64,000 bases of DNA from Deltaproteobacteria bacterium (lineage in GTDB: Bacteria; Desulfobacterota; Binatia; Binatales; Binataceae), in assembly GCA_019237115.1 (NCBI GenBank), contig JAFAHS010000062.1:62001-126000 (forward strand), read 5' to 3'. Positions 43,488 to 51,788 of the stretch are shown piece after piece. The first letter of the stretch is position 1; every line of letters begins with the position of its first letter. The position numbers were made by a program, and so were the translations under genes. Under the pieces are notes generated by a model. The model did not search any database, was not told the origin of the DNA, and worked only from the letters and a program-made list of their open reading frames with translations.

Positions 43488-43866
43488 GGCGGTTACCAAG
43501 GCCCCCTCGATCGCGAGACGGTCCAGACTAAGCCTGTATGAACATCTATCGCAAAGGCTCGCTCTCAGGACGCGCTGAGCGAGCGATTTAGCCTGGGTGT
43601 CCGCCTCCACGATCGCAAGCCCAGGGACCGTACCGTGCGGGACGCCATGCGCCGACCTCTGAAGATGCTTCGAGGAAGTGTCGGTTTGGCCCGCGCAACA
43701 ACCACCATCGATTGTGTTTTATGGCCAAGAGGCCGACATCGAAGGGCTACTGCCCGCGCCGCGCCCCGGATACCCCTAATTTTGTTAGGAAGGCATTTTT
43801 CCGAGCACCGGTCTTTTCGGCAGGCTCAGGAGAGAGACCTAACAAATAGATCGAACCATGCGGTCT
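43488..43866. other. non-coding gap upstream of the cyclase-like gene
   Basis: No gene was seen in this 379-base stretch. It contains a small palindrome, CCTAA-TTTTG-TTAGG (43775-43789), and a wider inverted pair TTTGTTAGG (43781-43789) with CCTAACAAA (43838-43846). This part is AT-richer than its surroundings and may hold the cyclase gene's promoter or operator. Confidence 0.4.
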
Positions 43867-44421
43867 TCAGGATTGCGCCGCAACCCGCGCCAGGACGAAA
43901 TCAACTCTCTCGGCAACCGGCAATTTCGGAATTTCCATAAGCTCGTATCCGCACCTGCGGTAGACCTCCAGCGCCAGTGGGTACTGCGCCAGCGCATCTT
44001 CAAAGCTGTGCCGTCGTTCCTCGTCCTGGGTGAAGATTTCCGGCCACGGCGGCGTGACGAACACCTTGCTGGCGTAGCGGTAGATTCGCGCGGCCGCACG
44101 ATGATGCTCCCGGGTGGGGACATTCAACAATCGCGACCATCCGATCGTTTCTGGAATGCCGCGATCAAAAAATACCGGGCTGGTGCGCTCCGCCACCTCT
44201 TCAAAAACGTCCATGTAGCGGGCGAGCAGAAGCTCCCTGAATTTGACCTGGTCTTGCCATGGGGTCGCATCGCCTCCGATGCGAAGCTGTTGGCGGACGA
44301 TCCGGCGCCCCACCTCGTCGACGCATAGAAACCCGCGCCTGCGCAGGGCATCGATGAGGGTGGACTTTCCACCGCCCGAGCATCCGGTACTCACATAGAA
44401 GTTGCTTCTTTCCAGAGTCAT
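43867..44421 (-). CDS. P-loop ATPase (AAA_28 / NadR-Ttd14-like)
   Basis: A 184-residue NTPase or kinase-like protein. The P-loop is STGCSGGGKSTLIDAL (about residues 11-26). VDEVGRRIVRQQ and FFDRGIPETIGW are typical of the AAA_28 group related to the NadR kinase domain, and a lid region lies near RRHSFEDALAQY. AGGA precedes the ATG. It lies upstream of the cyclase gene on the same strand but 380 bases away. The substrate is unknown. Confidence 0.78.
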   Translation of the reverse strand: MTLERSNFYVSTGCSGGGKSTLIDALRRRGFLCVDEVGRRIVRQQLRIGGDATPWQDQVKFRELLLARYMDVFEEVAERTSPVFFDRGIPETIGWSRLLNVPTREHHRAAARIYRYASKVFVTPPWPEIFTQDEERRHSFEDALAQYPLALEVYRRCGYELMEIPKLPVAERVDFVLARVAAQS

Positions 44422-44889
44422 AAATTTTCCTGTCGAAAGTTCCTTCCGAGAAACAGACTTCAGATGTTTGATGGTACTTCGAGTTGTGCTCGCTGTTAGG
44501 CCTCCTCAGTTAGTCCGATGGGCGGTGTTGAGCTGAAGACAGGGGTGTAAAAAGGAAGACAATCTTCCGAACGGGATCACGCCAGCAGATGCTGGCCTGT
44601 CACCAATGTCGCTGTCGCGACACCCCATGGACCACGCTCTCTAACGGGCTCTAATGGCACCAAGGAACGGTCGGTCTCTGTCTTCGGCTCTTTCTGCCAT
44701 CGCCTTTATACATGAAACGAACACTGTTTCTCACGTGACGTGCCGCGCCGGCGGCCCGTAACCCGCTCTCTAAACGCGAAGACGCTGCGCATGGTTTGCG
44801 CGCAAGACGCGAAAACGGTTTCGCGCGCCGGAAAGGCGCGCGCCCCAGAGACCAGGCTTACGAGCTAAACGCGGAAGGAGAGCTTGCGC
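44422..44889. other. long non-coding stretch with a hairpin
   Basis: 468 bases with no supported gene. A perfect 8-base stem, CGCGCGCC (44822-44829) with GGCGCGCG (44835-44842) and a 5-base loop, lies 48 bases past the GlsB-like gene and could be its terminator; there is no clear T run. GCCAGCA-GA-TGCTGGC near 44581 is a second small palindrome. The rest shows nothing recognisable. Confidence 0.45.
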
Positions 44890-45129
44890 TCAGACGCGGC
44901 GCAGCTGGTGGGTAATCCAGACCAGTATGACTGCGCCAATCGTCGCCACGAGCAGGGAACCAATTATCCCCTCGGGCCCTGCAACTCTCAGCTGGGCGAA
45001 GATCCACCCGCCGACGACGCCGCCGATGAGCCCGAGGATGAGGTCTCCAATCAAACCGTAGCCGGCACCCCGCATCAACTTCCCCGCAAGCCAGCCGGCC
45101 AGAATTCCGATAATGATTGTGCCGATCAT
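44890..45129 (-). CDS. GlsB/YeaQ/YmgE family stress-response membrane protein
   Basis: A 79-residue hydrophobic protein with three membrane segments and the Gly-rich pattern of the transglycosylase-associated family: IIIGILAGWLAGKLMRG, GYGLIGDLILGLIGGVVGGW, and GSLLVATIGAVILVW. The N-terminal MIGTIIIG start is typical. The molecular function is not known. It follows the ferritin-like gene by 21 bases. Confidence 0.9.
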   Translation of the reverse strand: MIGTIIIGILAGWLAGKLMRGAGYGLIGDLILGLIGGVVGGWIFAQLRVAGPEGIIGSLLVATIGAVILVWITHQLRRV

Positions 45130-45150
45130 GAGGTTTTGCTTCTCTGCGCA

Positions 45151-45810
45151 CTAACAACCAGGTGCATGATGCACCCCCGTGCGCTGGAACGCCAGCGTCT
45201 GTAATTCCTCGGCCAAGCTCAAGGTGCGTGCGTGAGCGGCACGCGCCAGCCGCTGCGATTCCTCGTCGATCGCAAGGCGTGCCAGGAAATGTCGGCCCAG
45301 CTGATGATGATGCTGCTCGTCCGGCTGTATCACGCCGCGATACAGCCGCGAGGTAGCCATGTCTCCGGCCTGTTCGCAGAGCTCGATGAACTGCAGGTTT
45401 TTGACCAACGCGATGGCTTCGCGCGTGAACTGCCCCGCGGCAACGCGCTCCACGTCGTTCTCCAGCGTGCTCAGAAACTTGAACAGCGGGCTGTACCCGT
45501 GGGCGAGAGGGTCGAATCCCTCGAGGTCGTCGCCCAGGTGGTGGAGCCGTTCGACGATTAGTCGGTAGTGGCGGGCTTCGTCACCGGCCTGCCGGGCGAG
45601 TGCGAGCTTCAGCTCGGCGCCGCGCGCCGAGGGCATCCACAATGCTGCAATCTCGCTCGCTTCGAGTTCGTTTTTCAGTGCGACCCGCAGCAGATTACGG
45701 GGACTCAAATCGCCGCGCGCTTCCGCGCCGAGGGTCTGGGCGGGAGCGAGTCGTTTCAGGATTGATTCGTTTTCGGACGCGAGTTGTGCGATGAAAGCTG
45801 CCGCGTCCAT
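45151..45810 (-). CDS. ferritin-like diiron protein
   Basis: A 219-residue four-helix-bundle protein. Two ExxH pairs are seen, Glu78-His81 (GDEARHYRL) and Glu165-His168 (DEQHHHQLG), with further acidic candidates Glu48/50/53 and Glu143/146, the pattern of a carboxylate-bridged diiron site. Similar arrangements occur in MiaE-, PaaA- and ferritin-type proteins; I cannot place it in one of these. The start at 45810 (MDAAAFIAQL) is preferred. It lies 25 bases after a desulforedoxin-like gene at the end of an acyl-CoA operon, suggesting a redox partner. Confidence 0.78.
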   Translation of the reverse strand: MDAAAFIAQLASENESILKRLAPAQTLGAEARGDLSPRNLLRVALKNELEASEIAALWMPSARGAELKLALARQAGDEARHYRLIVERLHHLGDDLEGFDPLAHGYSPLFKFLSTLENDVERVAAGQFTREAIALVKNLQFIELCEQAGDMATSRLYRGVIQPDEQHHHQLGRHFLARLAIDEESQRLARAAHARTLSLAEELQTLAFQRTGVHHAPGC

Positions 45811-45835
45811 GGTTGCAGACCCTACACTCGCGCGC

Positions 45836-45955
45836 CTACTTCTTCTGTTCCATCGGTAGGCCGCAGCACTTGAGCTCGCCGGTCCCACCCTTGGTGACAA
45901 TTACCTGCGAGCCGCATTTGCCGCAGATATAAACCTTACCCAGTTGATTGGCCAT
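45836..45955 (-). CDS. desulforedoxin-like small iron protein
   Basis: A 39-residue protein, MANQLGKVYICGKCG... with Cys11, Cys14, Cys30 and Cys31. The spacing C-x2-C-x15-C-C is identical to Desulfovibrio gigas desulforedoxin and the N-terminal domain of desulfoferrodoxin, which bind one Fe per four cysteines. It ends MEQKK. The reading frame is closed by TAG at 45836-45838. It lies between a crotonase gene (32 bases) and the diiron protein gene (25 bases). Electron transfer to the diiron protein is a reasonable inference. Confidence 0.85.
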   Translation of the reverse strand: MANQLGKVYICGKCGSQVIVTKGGTGELKCCGLPMEQKK

Positions 45956-45987
45956 CTCCCAGTCCGTTCCTCTTGTAAATTGATTGC

Positions 45988-46743
45988 TCACGCGCCGCGG
46001 AACAGCGGCTTGCGCTTCTCCAGAAACGCACGCACTCCTTCGGCGCGATCGGCAGTCGTTTGTAGCAAGGCGTAAAGATCTTCCTCAAGCCTGACGCCCT
46101 GCTCCAATGTCATATCATACCCTTTTATCACCGCGTCTTTGACCAGTCGCGCGGCGAGCGGCGCGCGGCTTAAGATCGCCTCGACCACCGCGCCCGCCGT
46201 GCGGGCCAGCTCGCGCTCGTTTTTCGCAAGATACGCCACCAGTCCGATTCGATGCGCCTCGGTTCCATCGATAGCCGCGCCGGTGAGAATCATGCGCAAT
46301 GCGTGCGCCGGTCCCACCAGCCTGGGAAGCCGTTGGGTTCCGCCGAACCTCGGCAAACCGCCGCGCGCTGCCTGGGTGAGTGCGAAACGCGCGGAGGCCA
46401 TGGCGACACGGATGTCGGCCGCCATCGCCAGTTCCAGCCCTTCGTCGGTGGCATCTCCGTTGACAATAGCCAGGGTGGGTTTCGAGACCACTGCGAGCGA
46501 TTCGACCAGCGCAGGGTTCACCTCCGGGGCGAATCCGCTGCAGAAGGCTTTGCCAGTGCCGGTGATCGCAAGCATCCGCGCGGAATCATCATCCTCGACT
46601 TCTTCGAAGAGTTCGATGAGCCGCGCGGCGGCCTCTGCGCCGAGTTTCGCGCTCCGCGCCGAACCGAGCAGCCGCACGGTAACGCATCCTCCTGCACTGG
46701 TGATCTCGAGGGGCCGCCGAGCCTCGGGGTGATGTGCCTGCAA
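45988..46743 (-). CDS. crotonase-family protein lacking the hydratase glutamates
   Basis: A 251-residue enoyl-CoA hydratase/isomerase fold protein. AITGTGKAFCSGFAP and the later GGLPRFGGTQRLPRLVG match the family, as does the C-terminal EGVRAFLEKRKPLFRG. Aligned to rat mitochondrial hydratase, the positions of Glu144 and Glu164 are Gln (LTQAAR) and Arg (ALRMIL), and the usual GGG of the second oxyanion segment reads DEG. A standard hydratase reaction is therefore unlikely. It starts 44 bases after the acyl-CoA ligase. Confidence 0.85.
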   Translation of the reverse strand: MQAHHPEARRPLEITSAGGCVTVRLLGSARSAKLGAEAAARLIELFEEVEDDDSARMLAITGTGKAFCSGFAPEVNPALVESLAVVSKPTLAIVNGDATDEGLELAMAADIRVAMASARFALTQAARGGLPRFGGTQRLPRLVGPAHALRMILTGAAIDGTEAHRIGLVAYLAKNERELARTAGAVVEAILSRAPLAARLVKDAVIKGYDMTLEQGVRLEEDLYALLQTTADRAEGVRAFLEKRKPLFRGA

Positions 46744-46787
46744 GGCATGCGCGGTTTTTGAGCGAGCGCGCGGCGTGCCGGTCTCCC

Positions 46788-48323
46788 CTATTCCGCTCTC
46801 AGGTCCTTGCGCAGAATTTTACCCAGCTGGTTTTTGGGTAGCGCGTCGAGGAATGCTATCTGTTCGGGCCGCTTGAAGCTCGCCAGCCGCGACCTGCAGA
46901 ACTCGGTCAGTTCCGGTTCGCTGGCGCTGGCGCCTTTGCGCAACACCACAAATGCCTTCACGGTCTGGCCCCACTCCTCCGACGGCACTCCCACCACCGC
47001 GACTTCATCGACTGCAGGATGGCTCATCAGCACCGCTTCGATTTCCGCCGGCGCGATATTCTCGCCGCCCCGGATGATCATGTCGTCCTTGCGCCCGGCG
47101 AAGAACACGTACCCTTCTTCGTCCAGCCACCCCAGGTCTCCGGTCGCGCGCCAACCGTCGGGCAGCGCGGCGTCATCCGCCCGGCCCGCGTATCCCTTCA
47201 TGATTCGCGGCGTGCGAATGATTATTTCGCCGACCTCCCCGGCTGACAGTGTCTTGCCCTCCTCGTCGCGGACCCTCACCTCGACGTCGGGCAAGGGTTT
47301 ACCGATCGAGTTGAGCCGCTTGAGCTTGAGCTCGACCTCCGTGGGGGAACCCTCGAGACGATGGTCATCCGGACCCAGCACCGTCAGCGACGAGGTGGTC
47401 TCGGTCTGCCCGTAAGCGTTTACGAATCCCACCGTTTTCGGAAATGCCTCGATCGCGCGCCGGATAACCTGAATGGGCATCGCAGCGCCGCCGTAGGCCA
47501 GGTTGGTCAGGCTGGACAAATCGGTCTTCGAGAAGGACGGCTCATCGAGCAGCTGCTTCATCATGGTGGGGACCACGAAAGCATTCGTCACCTTCTCGGC
47601 CGCAACCAGCTCGAGCCAGGTTTTGGCATCGAACTGCTGCATGACGACCATTTTGCGACCGGTCCAGATGCTGGTCATGTACGCGGTGGTTCCCGCGATG
47701 TGGTAAAACGGCACGCACACCAGGGCGACCCCGCGGTCGGTCCCATCGGCCATCTCCACGTTCGCGGTGACATAGGCGGTGAAGTCGCGGAACGAAAGCA
47801 TGACACCCTTGGGTAGCGAGGTGGTGCCGCTGGTGTACATCAAGATGGAGGTATCTTCGTCTTCCACCTCGGCCTCGGTCTCGTCGGGCTCCGCTTTGGC
47901 GGCCAAATCACTCAGCCGCGGGATCCCGCCCCTGCCATCGCCAATCGCGATGAAGGACTCGACCTTCAACCGGGGGCGCATCCGCTCGATCAAATCGAGG
48001 TAGCGGTCGCCAACCAGCAGCAGTCGCGTCTCGGCGGCATTGATCATGTACTCGAGCTCATTTTCCTTGGCGCGGTAGTTGAGCGGAAGGAAGGTCAGAC
48101 CCGCTTTCGCCGCCGCATAGTAGCTTTCGACGTAACAGTCGGAGTTGGTATCGAGCGTGGCGACCACGTCGTGACTTTTCAGTCCGGCCTGCTTGAAAAC
48201 GGCGGCCAGACGCGCGACCTGATCGGCCAGCTGCGCATAGGTCAGCCGTTGCTTCCCAAAAACCAGAATCTCCTGATCCGGCACAATGCTGGACGGGATG
48301 GTTACGAAATTGACGGTGTTCAA
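46788..48323 (-). CDS. AMP-forming acyl-CoA ligase
   Basis: An adenylate-forming enzyme of 511 residues. The P-loop-like MYTSGTTSLPKGVML (about 165-179), VNAYGQTET, and GWRATGDLGWLDEEGYVFFAGRKDD are the A3, A5 and A7-A8 core motifs. The C-terminal Lys is in LPKNQLGKILRKDL. It probably activates a fatty or other carboxylic acid for the surrounding acyl-CoA dehydrogenases and crotonases. Chain length or ring specificity cannot be read from sequence. Confidence 0.93.
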   Translation of the reverse strand: MNTVNFVTIPSSIVPDQEILVFGKQRLTYAQLADQVARLAAVFKQAGLKSHDVVATLDTNSDCYVESYYAAAKAGLTFLPLNYRAKENELEYMINAAETRLLLVGDRYLDLIERMRPRLKVESFIAIGDGRGGIPRLSDLAAKAEPDETEAEVEDEDTSILMYTSGTTSLPKGVMLSFRDFTAYVTANVEMADGTDRGVALVCVPFYHIAGTTAYMTSIWTGRKMVVMQQFDAKTWLELVAAEKVTNAFVVPTMMKQLLDEPSFSKTDLSSLTNLAYGGAAMPIQVIRRAIEAFPKTVGFVNAYGQTETTSSLTVLGPDDHRLEGSPTEVELKLKRLNSIGKPLPDVEVRVRDEEGKTLSAGEVGEIIIRTPRIMKGYAGRADDAALPDGWRATGDLGWLDEEGYVFFAGRKDDMIIRGGENIAPAEIEAVLMSHPAVDEVAVVGVPSEEWGQTVKAFVVLRKGASASEPELTEFCRSRLASFKRPEQIAFLDALPKNQLGKILRKDLRAE

Positions 48324-48332
48324 GAAGCCTGT

Positions 48333-49139
48333 TTACCTCCTGGGTGCCCCGGGCTTTCTGGGGTGCCCGAGCCCGCGCGTCCCGCGGTCGTGACGATGCT
48401 CATGGTCGCTCAGCATCGAGAGGCGATAGGCGAGGCGCCGTTCCAAGGAAAGCCCTTCTCCGAGTGGCAACTCGAGCCCACCCCACACCGCGAGCTTGAT
48501 TAGCGCGGCATTTTCGCGGGGCAGTCGGGCGAACCCTTGGGCCAGTTCCAGCGCGCGGCTCTCAAGCTTCGCCACCGAGACGACTTCGGCGACCAAACCT
48601 ATAAGCAATGCGTCTTGCGCGTCAATCCAGCGGCCCGAAACCGCCAGGTCCAGCGCGCGGCCGAGGCCAAGGCGGCGTGAGGCCGTCTGGGTGCCGGCGA
48701 CACCGGGGATCATTCCGACTCCGGTCTCGGGCAGGCAAATCCGGGTATCTTCGGCAGCGATCGCGATGTCGCACAGGAGCGCCATCTCAAGTCCGCCGCC
48801 CACGGTGAACCCGTGGACCGCCGCGATGGTCGCGACCGGCAGCGCCTTCAGGCGACCCCACACGTCGCGGCGGAAGCGAACCCAGCGCGCGACCACCGGC
48901 GACGGCGCGGTGCCGAACTCGTGCAAATCGCCCCCGGTCGAGAAGGCGGCTCCGGCGCCGGTCAGGACCATCGCGCGGACTTCGAGGTCATCATGAACCG
49001 CGCTCAAGGCACCGAACAGGGCATCGCGCATCGCGACGTTGTAGGCGTTCAGCTGGTCGGGCCGATTCAGCGTCACCCACGCCACGGCGCCGCGTTTTTC
49101 GTAGAGGACCGCGTCAGCCCGGTCCACGCTCTCGCTCAT
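48333..49139 (-). CDS. enoyl-CoA hydratase/isomerase family protein
   Basis: A 268-residue crotonase. The oxyanion segments GAAFSTGGDLHEF and FTVGGGLEMALLCDIAIA are intact. The Glu144 equivalent is present in LPETGVGMIPG; the Glu164 equivalent reads Asp (ALDLAVSG). The last ~25 residues are a basic, His/Arg-rich tail beyond the usual end. It overlaps the upstream acyl-CoA dehydrogenase stop by 4 bases. Confidence 0.92.
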   Translation of the reverse strand: MSESVDRADAVLYEKRGAVAWVTLNRPDQLNAYNVAMRDALFGALSAVHDDLEVRAMVLTGAGAAFSTGGDLHEFGTAPSPVVARWVRFRRDVWGRLKALPVATIAAVHGFTVGGGLEMALLCDIAIAAEDTRICLPETGVGMIPGVAGTQTASRRLGLGRALDLAVSGRWIDAQDALLIGLVAEVVSVAKLESRALELAQGFARLPRENAALIKLAVWGGLELPLGEGLSLERRLAYRLSMLSDHEHRHDRGTRGLGHPRKPGAPRR

Positions 49140-50245
49140 AGTTCCAGAATATTCGCCAGCTTAAGCCGATGCTCGCTCGGATCACCGAACAGTATCGAGC
49201 TTGCGCGCGCGCGTTTGAAATACAGATGCGCAGGATGCTCCCAGGTGAAGCCCATGCCCCCGTGGATCTGGATGTTCTCGGCCGCGGCGTGAAAGTAGGA
49301 TTCCGAACAGTACGACTTGGCCAGATGCGCGCCTTCAAAGGCGTCTTCGCCATCGGCTATCGCGAACGCGGCGTGATAGGCGGCGGAACGTGCGAATTCC
49401 GTTTCCACCAACATATCGGCGCATTTGTGCTTGATCGCCTGAAACGAGCCGATCGGCCGGCCGAACTGGAGCCGGGTCTTCGCGTACTCGGTCGACATTT
49501 CCAGGCATCGCTGCGCACCGCCTACTTGCTCGGCGGCCAGCATCGCCACGCCCAGCGCCATGACCTGCTTGAGCGCCCCGGTCGCGTCACCCGCCGAGAT
49601 GCGCGTGGCGGGGGTGTTGGAGAAATTCAGCCGCGCCATCTTGCGGGTCAGATCGAGGGTCGGTAGCGCACGCCGCTCCAACCCCGACGCGTTCGCTTCG
49701 ACCTGAAACAATGCCAGGCCATCGTCGGCCTTGGCTGCGACGATCAGCGCATCCGCGAGATGCCCGTCCAGAACATAATCCTTGAGTCCGCTCAGCTTCC
49801 ACTCGGACCCCGCGCGGGTCGCGCGCATCGCAATCGACGCCAGGTCCCATTTCCCGGCCGCCTCGGTCACCGCGAGGGTCGCGATCGATTGGCCCGCAGC
49901 GATTGCGGGCAGCAGTTTCTTTTGCGCCGGTTCATCGCCAGCGCGCAGCAGCGCGTCCGCCGCCAGGACCGCGCTGGCCAGATAGGGTCCGCAGAACAAC
50001 ACCCGTCCCATCTCCTCCATCGCGATCGCCAGCTCGACCGGGCCCAGGCCCGCACCACCATGTCGCTCCGGCACGATCAGGCCCAGCAGGGACAGTTCCG
50101 ATGCCATCCGTTCCCAGGTCTTGCGATCGTAACCCTGCTCGGTCTCCATCAGGGTGCGGACCGTCGGCTCGGGCGATTCGTTTTCCATGAATCGGCGCAC
50201 CGTCTGGCGAAGTTCGTCGTGCTCGTGAGTGAAAGCGAAATCCAT
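49136..50245 (-). CDS. acyl-CoA dehydrogenase (second subunit type)
   Basis: An FAD-dependent acyl-CoA dehydrogenase of 369 residues. It starts MDFAFTHEHDELRQTVRRFM. LLGLIVPERHGGAGLGPVELAIAMEEMGR is the N-domain motif (about 52-80), and IQIHGGMGFTWEHPAHLYFKRA the C-terminal one. It follows a 409-residue homologue by 42 bases. Tandem unlike acyl-CoA dehydrogenases of this kind form alpha2beta2 heterotetramers in actinobacterial steroid degradation; a similar pairing here is inference. Confidence 0.92.
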   Translation of the reverse strand: MDFAFTHEHDELRQTVRRFMENESPEPTVRTLMETEQGYDRKTWERMASELSLLGLIVPERHGGAGLGPVELAIAMEEMGRVLFCGPYLASAVLAADALLRAGDEPAQKKLLPAIAAGQSIATLAVTEAAGKWDLASIAMRATRAGSEWKLSGLKDYVLDGHLADALIVAAKADDGLALFQVEANASGLERRALPTLDLTRKMARLNFSNTPATRISAGDATGALKQVMALGVAMLAAEQVGGAQRCLEMSTEYAKTRLQFGRPIGSFQAIKHKCADMLVETEFARSAAYHAAFAIADGEDAFEGAHLAKSYCSESYFHAAAENIQIHGGMGFTWEHPAHLYFKRARASSILFGDPSEHRLKLANILEL

Positions 50246-50287
50246 GGTGGTCCTCTTGAGGTCCGTGATGATGGTAGACGCGGAAGC

Positions 50288-51517
50288 TCAGGCGCTGCGC
50301 GGAATCTGCTTCCACGGAACGTCCTTGTCAGAGCGCGGTTCGCCGGGCAAACCCAGCACGCGTTCGCCAAGGATGTTGCGCATGACTTCGGAGGTCCCGC
50401 CTTCAATCGAATTGGCGCGCGCCCGCAGGAACTGGTACTTGGTCAGCGAATTACGCCCTTCGCGGGCGCGCGAAGTGGGCCGTCGCCGCTTATAGCCGGG
50501 TTCGTAGATCAGCGAGTCTGCGCCCATCACGTCCATCGCGCATTCCCAGATGCGCTTGTTGAGCTCAGCCTGGGCAAGTTTGACGACCGAGCCCTCCGGC
50601 CCCGGGTTGCCCGCTTTGCGCGAGGCCTTCGCGCGCTGGGTGGTCATACGCAACAGTTCGGCTTCGATGTACAGCTTGGTAATTCGATCGCGCAGTAAAA
50701 TTTCGGCGTCCGGCGAGAACTGTCCCTGTTCGCGCGACTTCCACAAATTCATCAACACGCCGATCGAGCCGGCGCCGCGTCGCGTCGGGCCGCCGCCGCC
50801 TATCGCGGTCCGTTCATTCATCAGGGTGGTGATGGCGACCTTCCATCCTTCGCCTTCGCGACCCATGAGGCGATCCGCGGGAATCTTCACGTCGGTCAGA
50901 AACACTTCGTTGAACTCGGCTTCTCCGGTGATCTGATGCAGCGGCCGCACCTCGACACCCGGACTATGCATATCCAGCAGGAAGTACGACATCCCCGCGT
51001 GCTTGGGCGCATCGGGATTGGTGCGCGCCAGCAACATGCCCCAGTTCGAGACGTGGGCCAGGCTGGTCCAAACCTTCTGGCCATTCACCGCCCAGTAGTC
51101 ACCCTCGCGGGTCGCGCGAGTCGCCAGCCCCGCGACGTCGGAACCCGCGCTGGGCTCGCTGAAAAGCTGGCACCAGATGTCTTCGCCGGTGAAGATGCGG
51201 CGCAGGAGTGTGTTCCTCATCCAATCGGTACCGTGAGTGAGCACGGTCGGCGCGCCCATCCCGATGCCAATCGCGTTGATCATCATGTCATCGTAGTGGG
51301 TCGTCGCGTGCTTGCTGAGCTCGTCCGCAACCACCGCCTGCATGCCCGGGCTGATTCCCAAACCTCCGAATCCCTCGGGAAAGTGAACCCACGCCAGGCC
51401 GTGATCGTACTGCTTGCCGCGGAAGGTAAATTGGTCGACTTTGTCGGGATGCGCCTCTTCCAGAAGCGCGCGCACACGCTTGCGCAAATCCTCTTCGCTG
51501 ATCTCGTGCTGGGCCAT
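50288..51517 (-). CDS. acyl-CoA dehydrogenase (first subunit type)
   Basis: A 409-residue acyl-CoA dehydrogenase at the head of the operon. WVHFPEGFGGLGISPGMQAV, CQLFSEPSAGSDVAGLATRA, WAVNGQKVWTSLAHVSNWGMLLART (in part) and the C-terminal ANSIEGGTSEVMRNILGERVLGLP contain the flavin-binding and catalytic segments, with a candidate base Glu in SIEGGTSE. AGGAG lies 10 bases before the ATG. An inverted repeat lies about 80 bases upstream. Confidence 0.93.
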   Translation of the reverse strand: MAQHEISEEDLRKRVRALLEEAHPDKVDQFTFRGKQYDHGLAWVHFPEGFGGLGISPGMQAVVADELSKHATTHYDDMMINAIGIGMGAPTVLTHGTDWMRNTLLRRIFTGEDIWCQLFSEPSAGSDVAGLATRATREGDYWAVNGQKVWTSLAHVSNWGMLLARTNPDAPKHAGMSYFLLDMHSPGVEVRPLHQITGEAEFNEVFLTDVKIPADRLMGREGEGWKVAITTLMNERTAIGGGGPTRRGAGSIGVLMNLWKSREQGQFSPDAEILLRDRITKLYIEAELLRMTTQRAKASRKAGNPGPEGSVVKLAQAELNKRIWECAMDVMGADSLIYEPGYKRRRPTSRAREGRNSLTKYQFLRARANSIEGGTSEVMRNILGERVLGLPGEPRSDKDVPWKQIPRSA

Positions 51518-51597
51518 CGATGTCCCGCTCCTTGCGAGCTCATCACATTTTCATATCACAGTTGGAGCCTGGCAGTAGACACTCGAATTGACCCGGG

Positions 51598-51625
51598 CAC
51601 CACTGATGCGACCGCCGCAGTGGTG
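51598..51625. promoter_or_regulatory. inverted repeat upstream of the acyl-CoA operon
   Basis: A perfect 8-base inverted repeat, CACCACTG (51598-51605) and CAGTGGTG (51618-51625), separated by 12 bases. It lies 81 bases upstream of the first acyl-CoA dehydrogenase and could be an operator or a hairpin at the end of the upstream amidohydrolase transcript. The rest of 51518-51788 shows no gene. Confidence 0.45.
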
Positions 51626-51788
51626 GTCGCGCGAGCCTAAAAAGCTGCGTCCACTGGCGCCGGCGCGCGTTTTCTGGCGCTCCCAAACCTGTTCCGGTGA
51701 AGCTCAGGCCCGCTGCCCGATCATCCGAGGCTTCCGAGTGAGCTCCGGGAGTGTAAGGACCTTCAAACGAACCGACCCCGCGAACTTC

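Noticed and set aside
43488..43610. N-terminal extension of the cyclase-like protein
   Set aside because: The frame is open for 41 more codons, but the family begins at the zinc ribbon (MRCAKCG), so the downstream ATG is preferred.
44422..44889. Possible RNA gene in the long gap
   Set aside because: I looked for tRNA-like cloverleaf elements and found only small palindromes; no T-loop or anticodon arm could be assembled.
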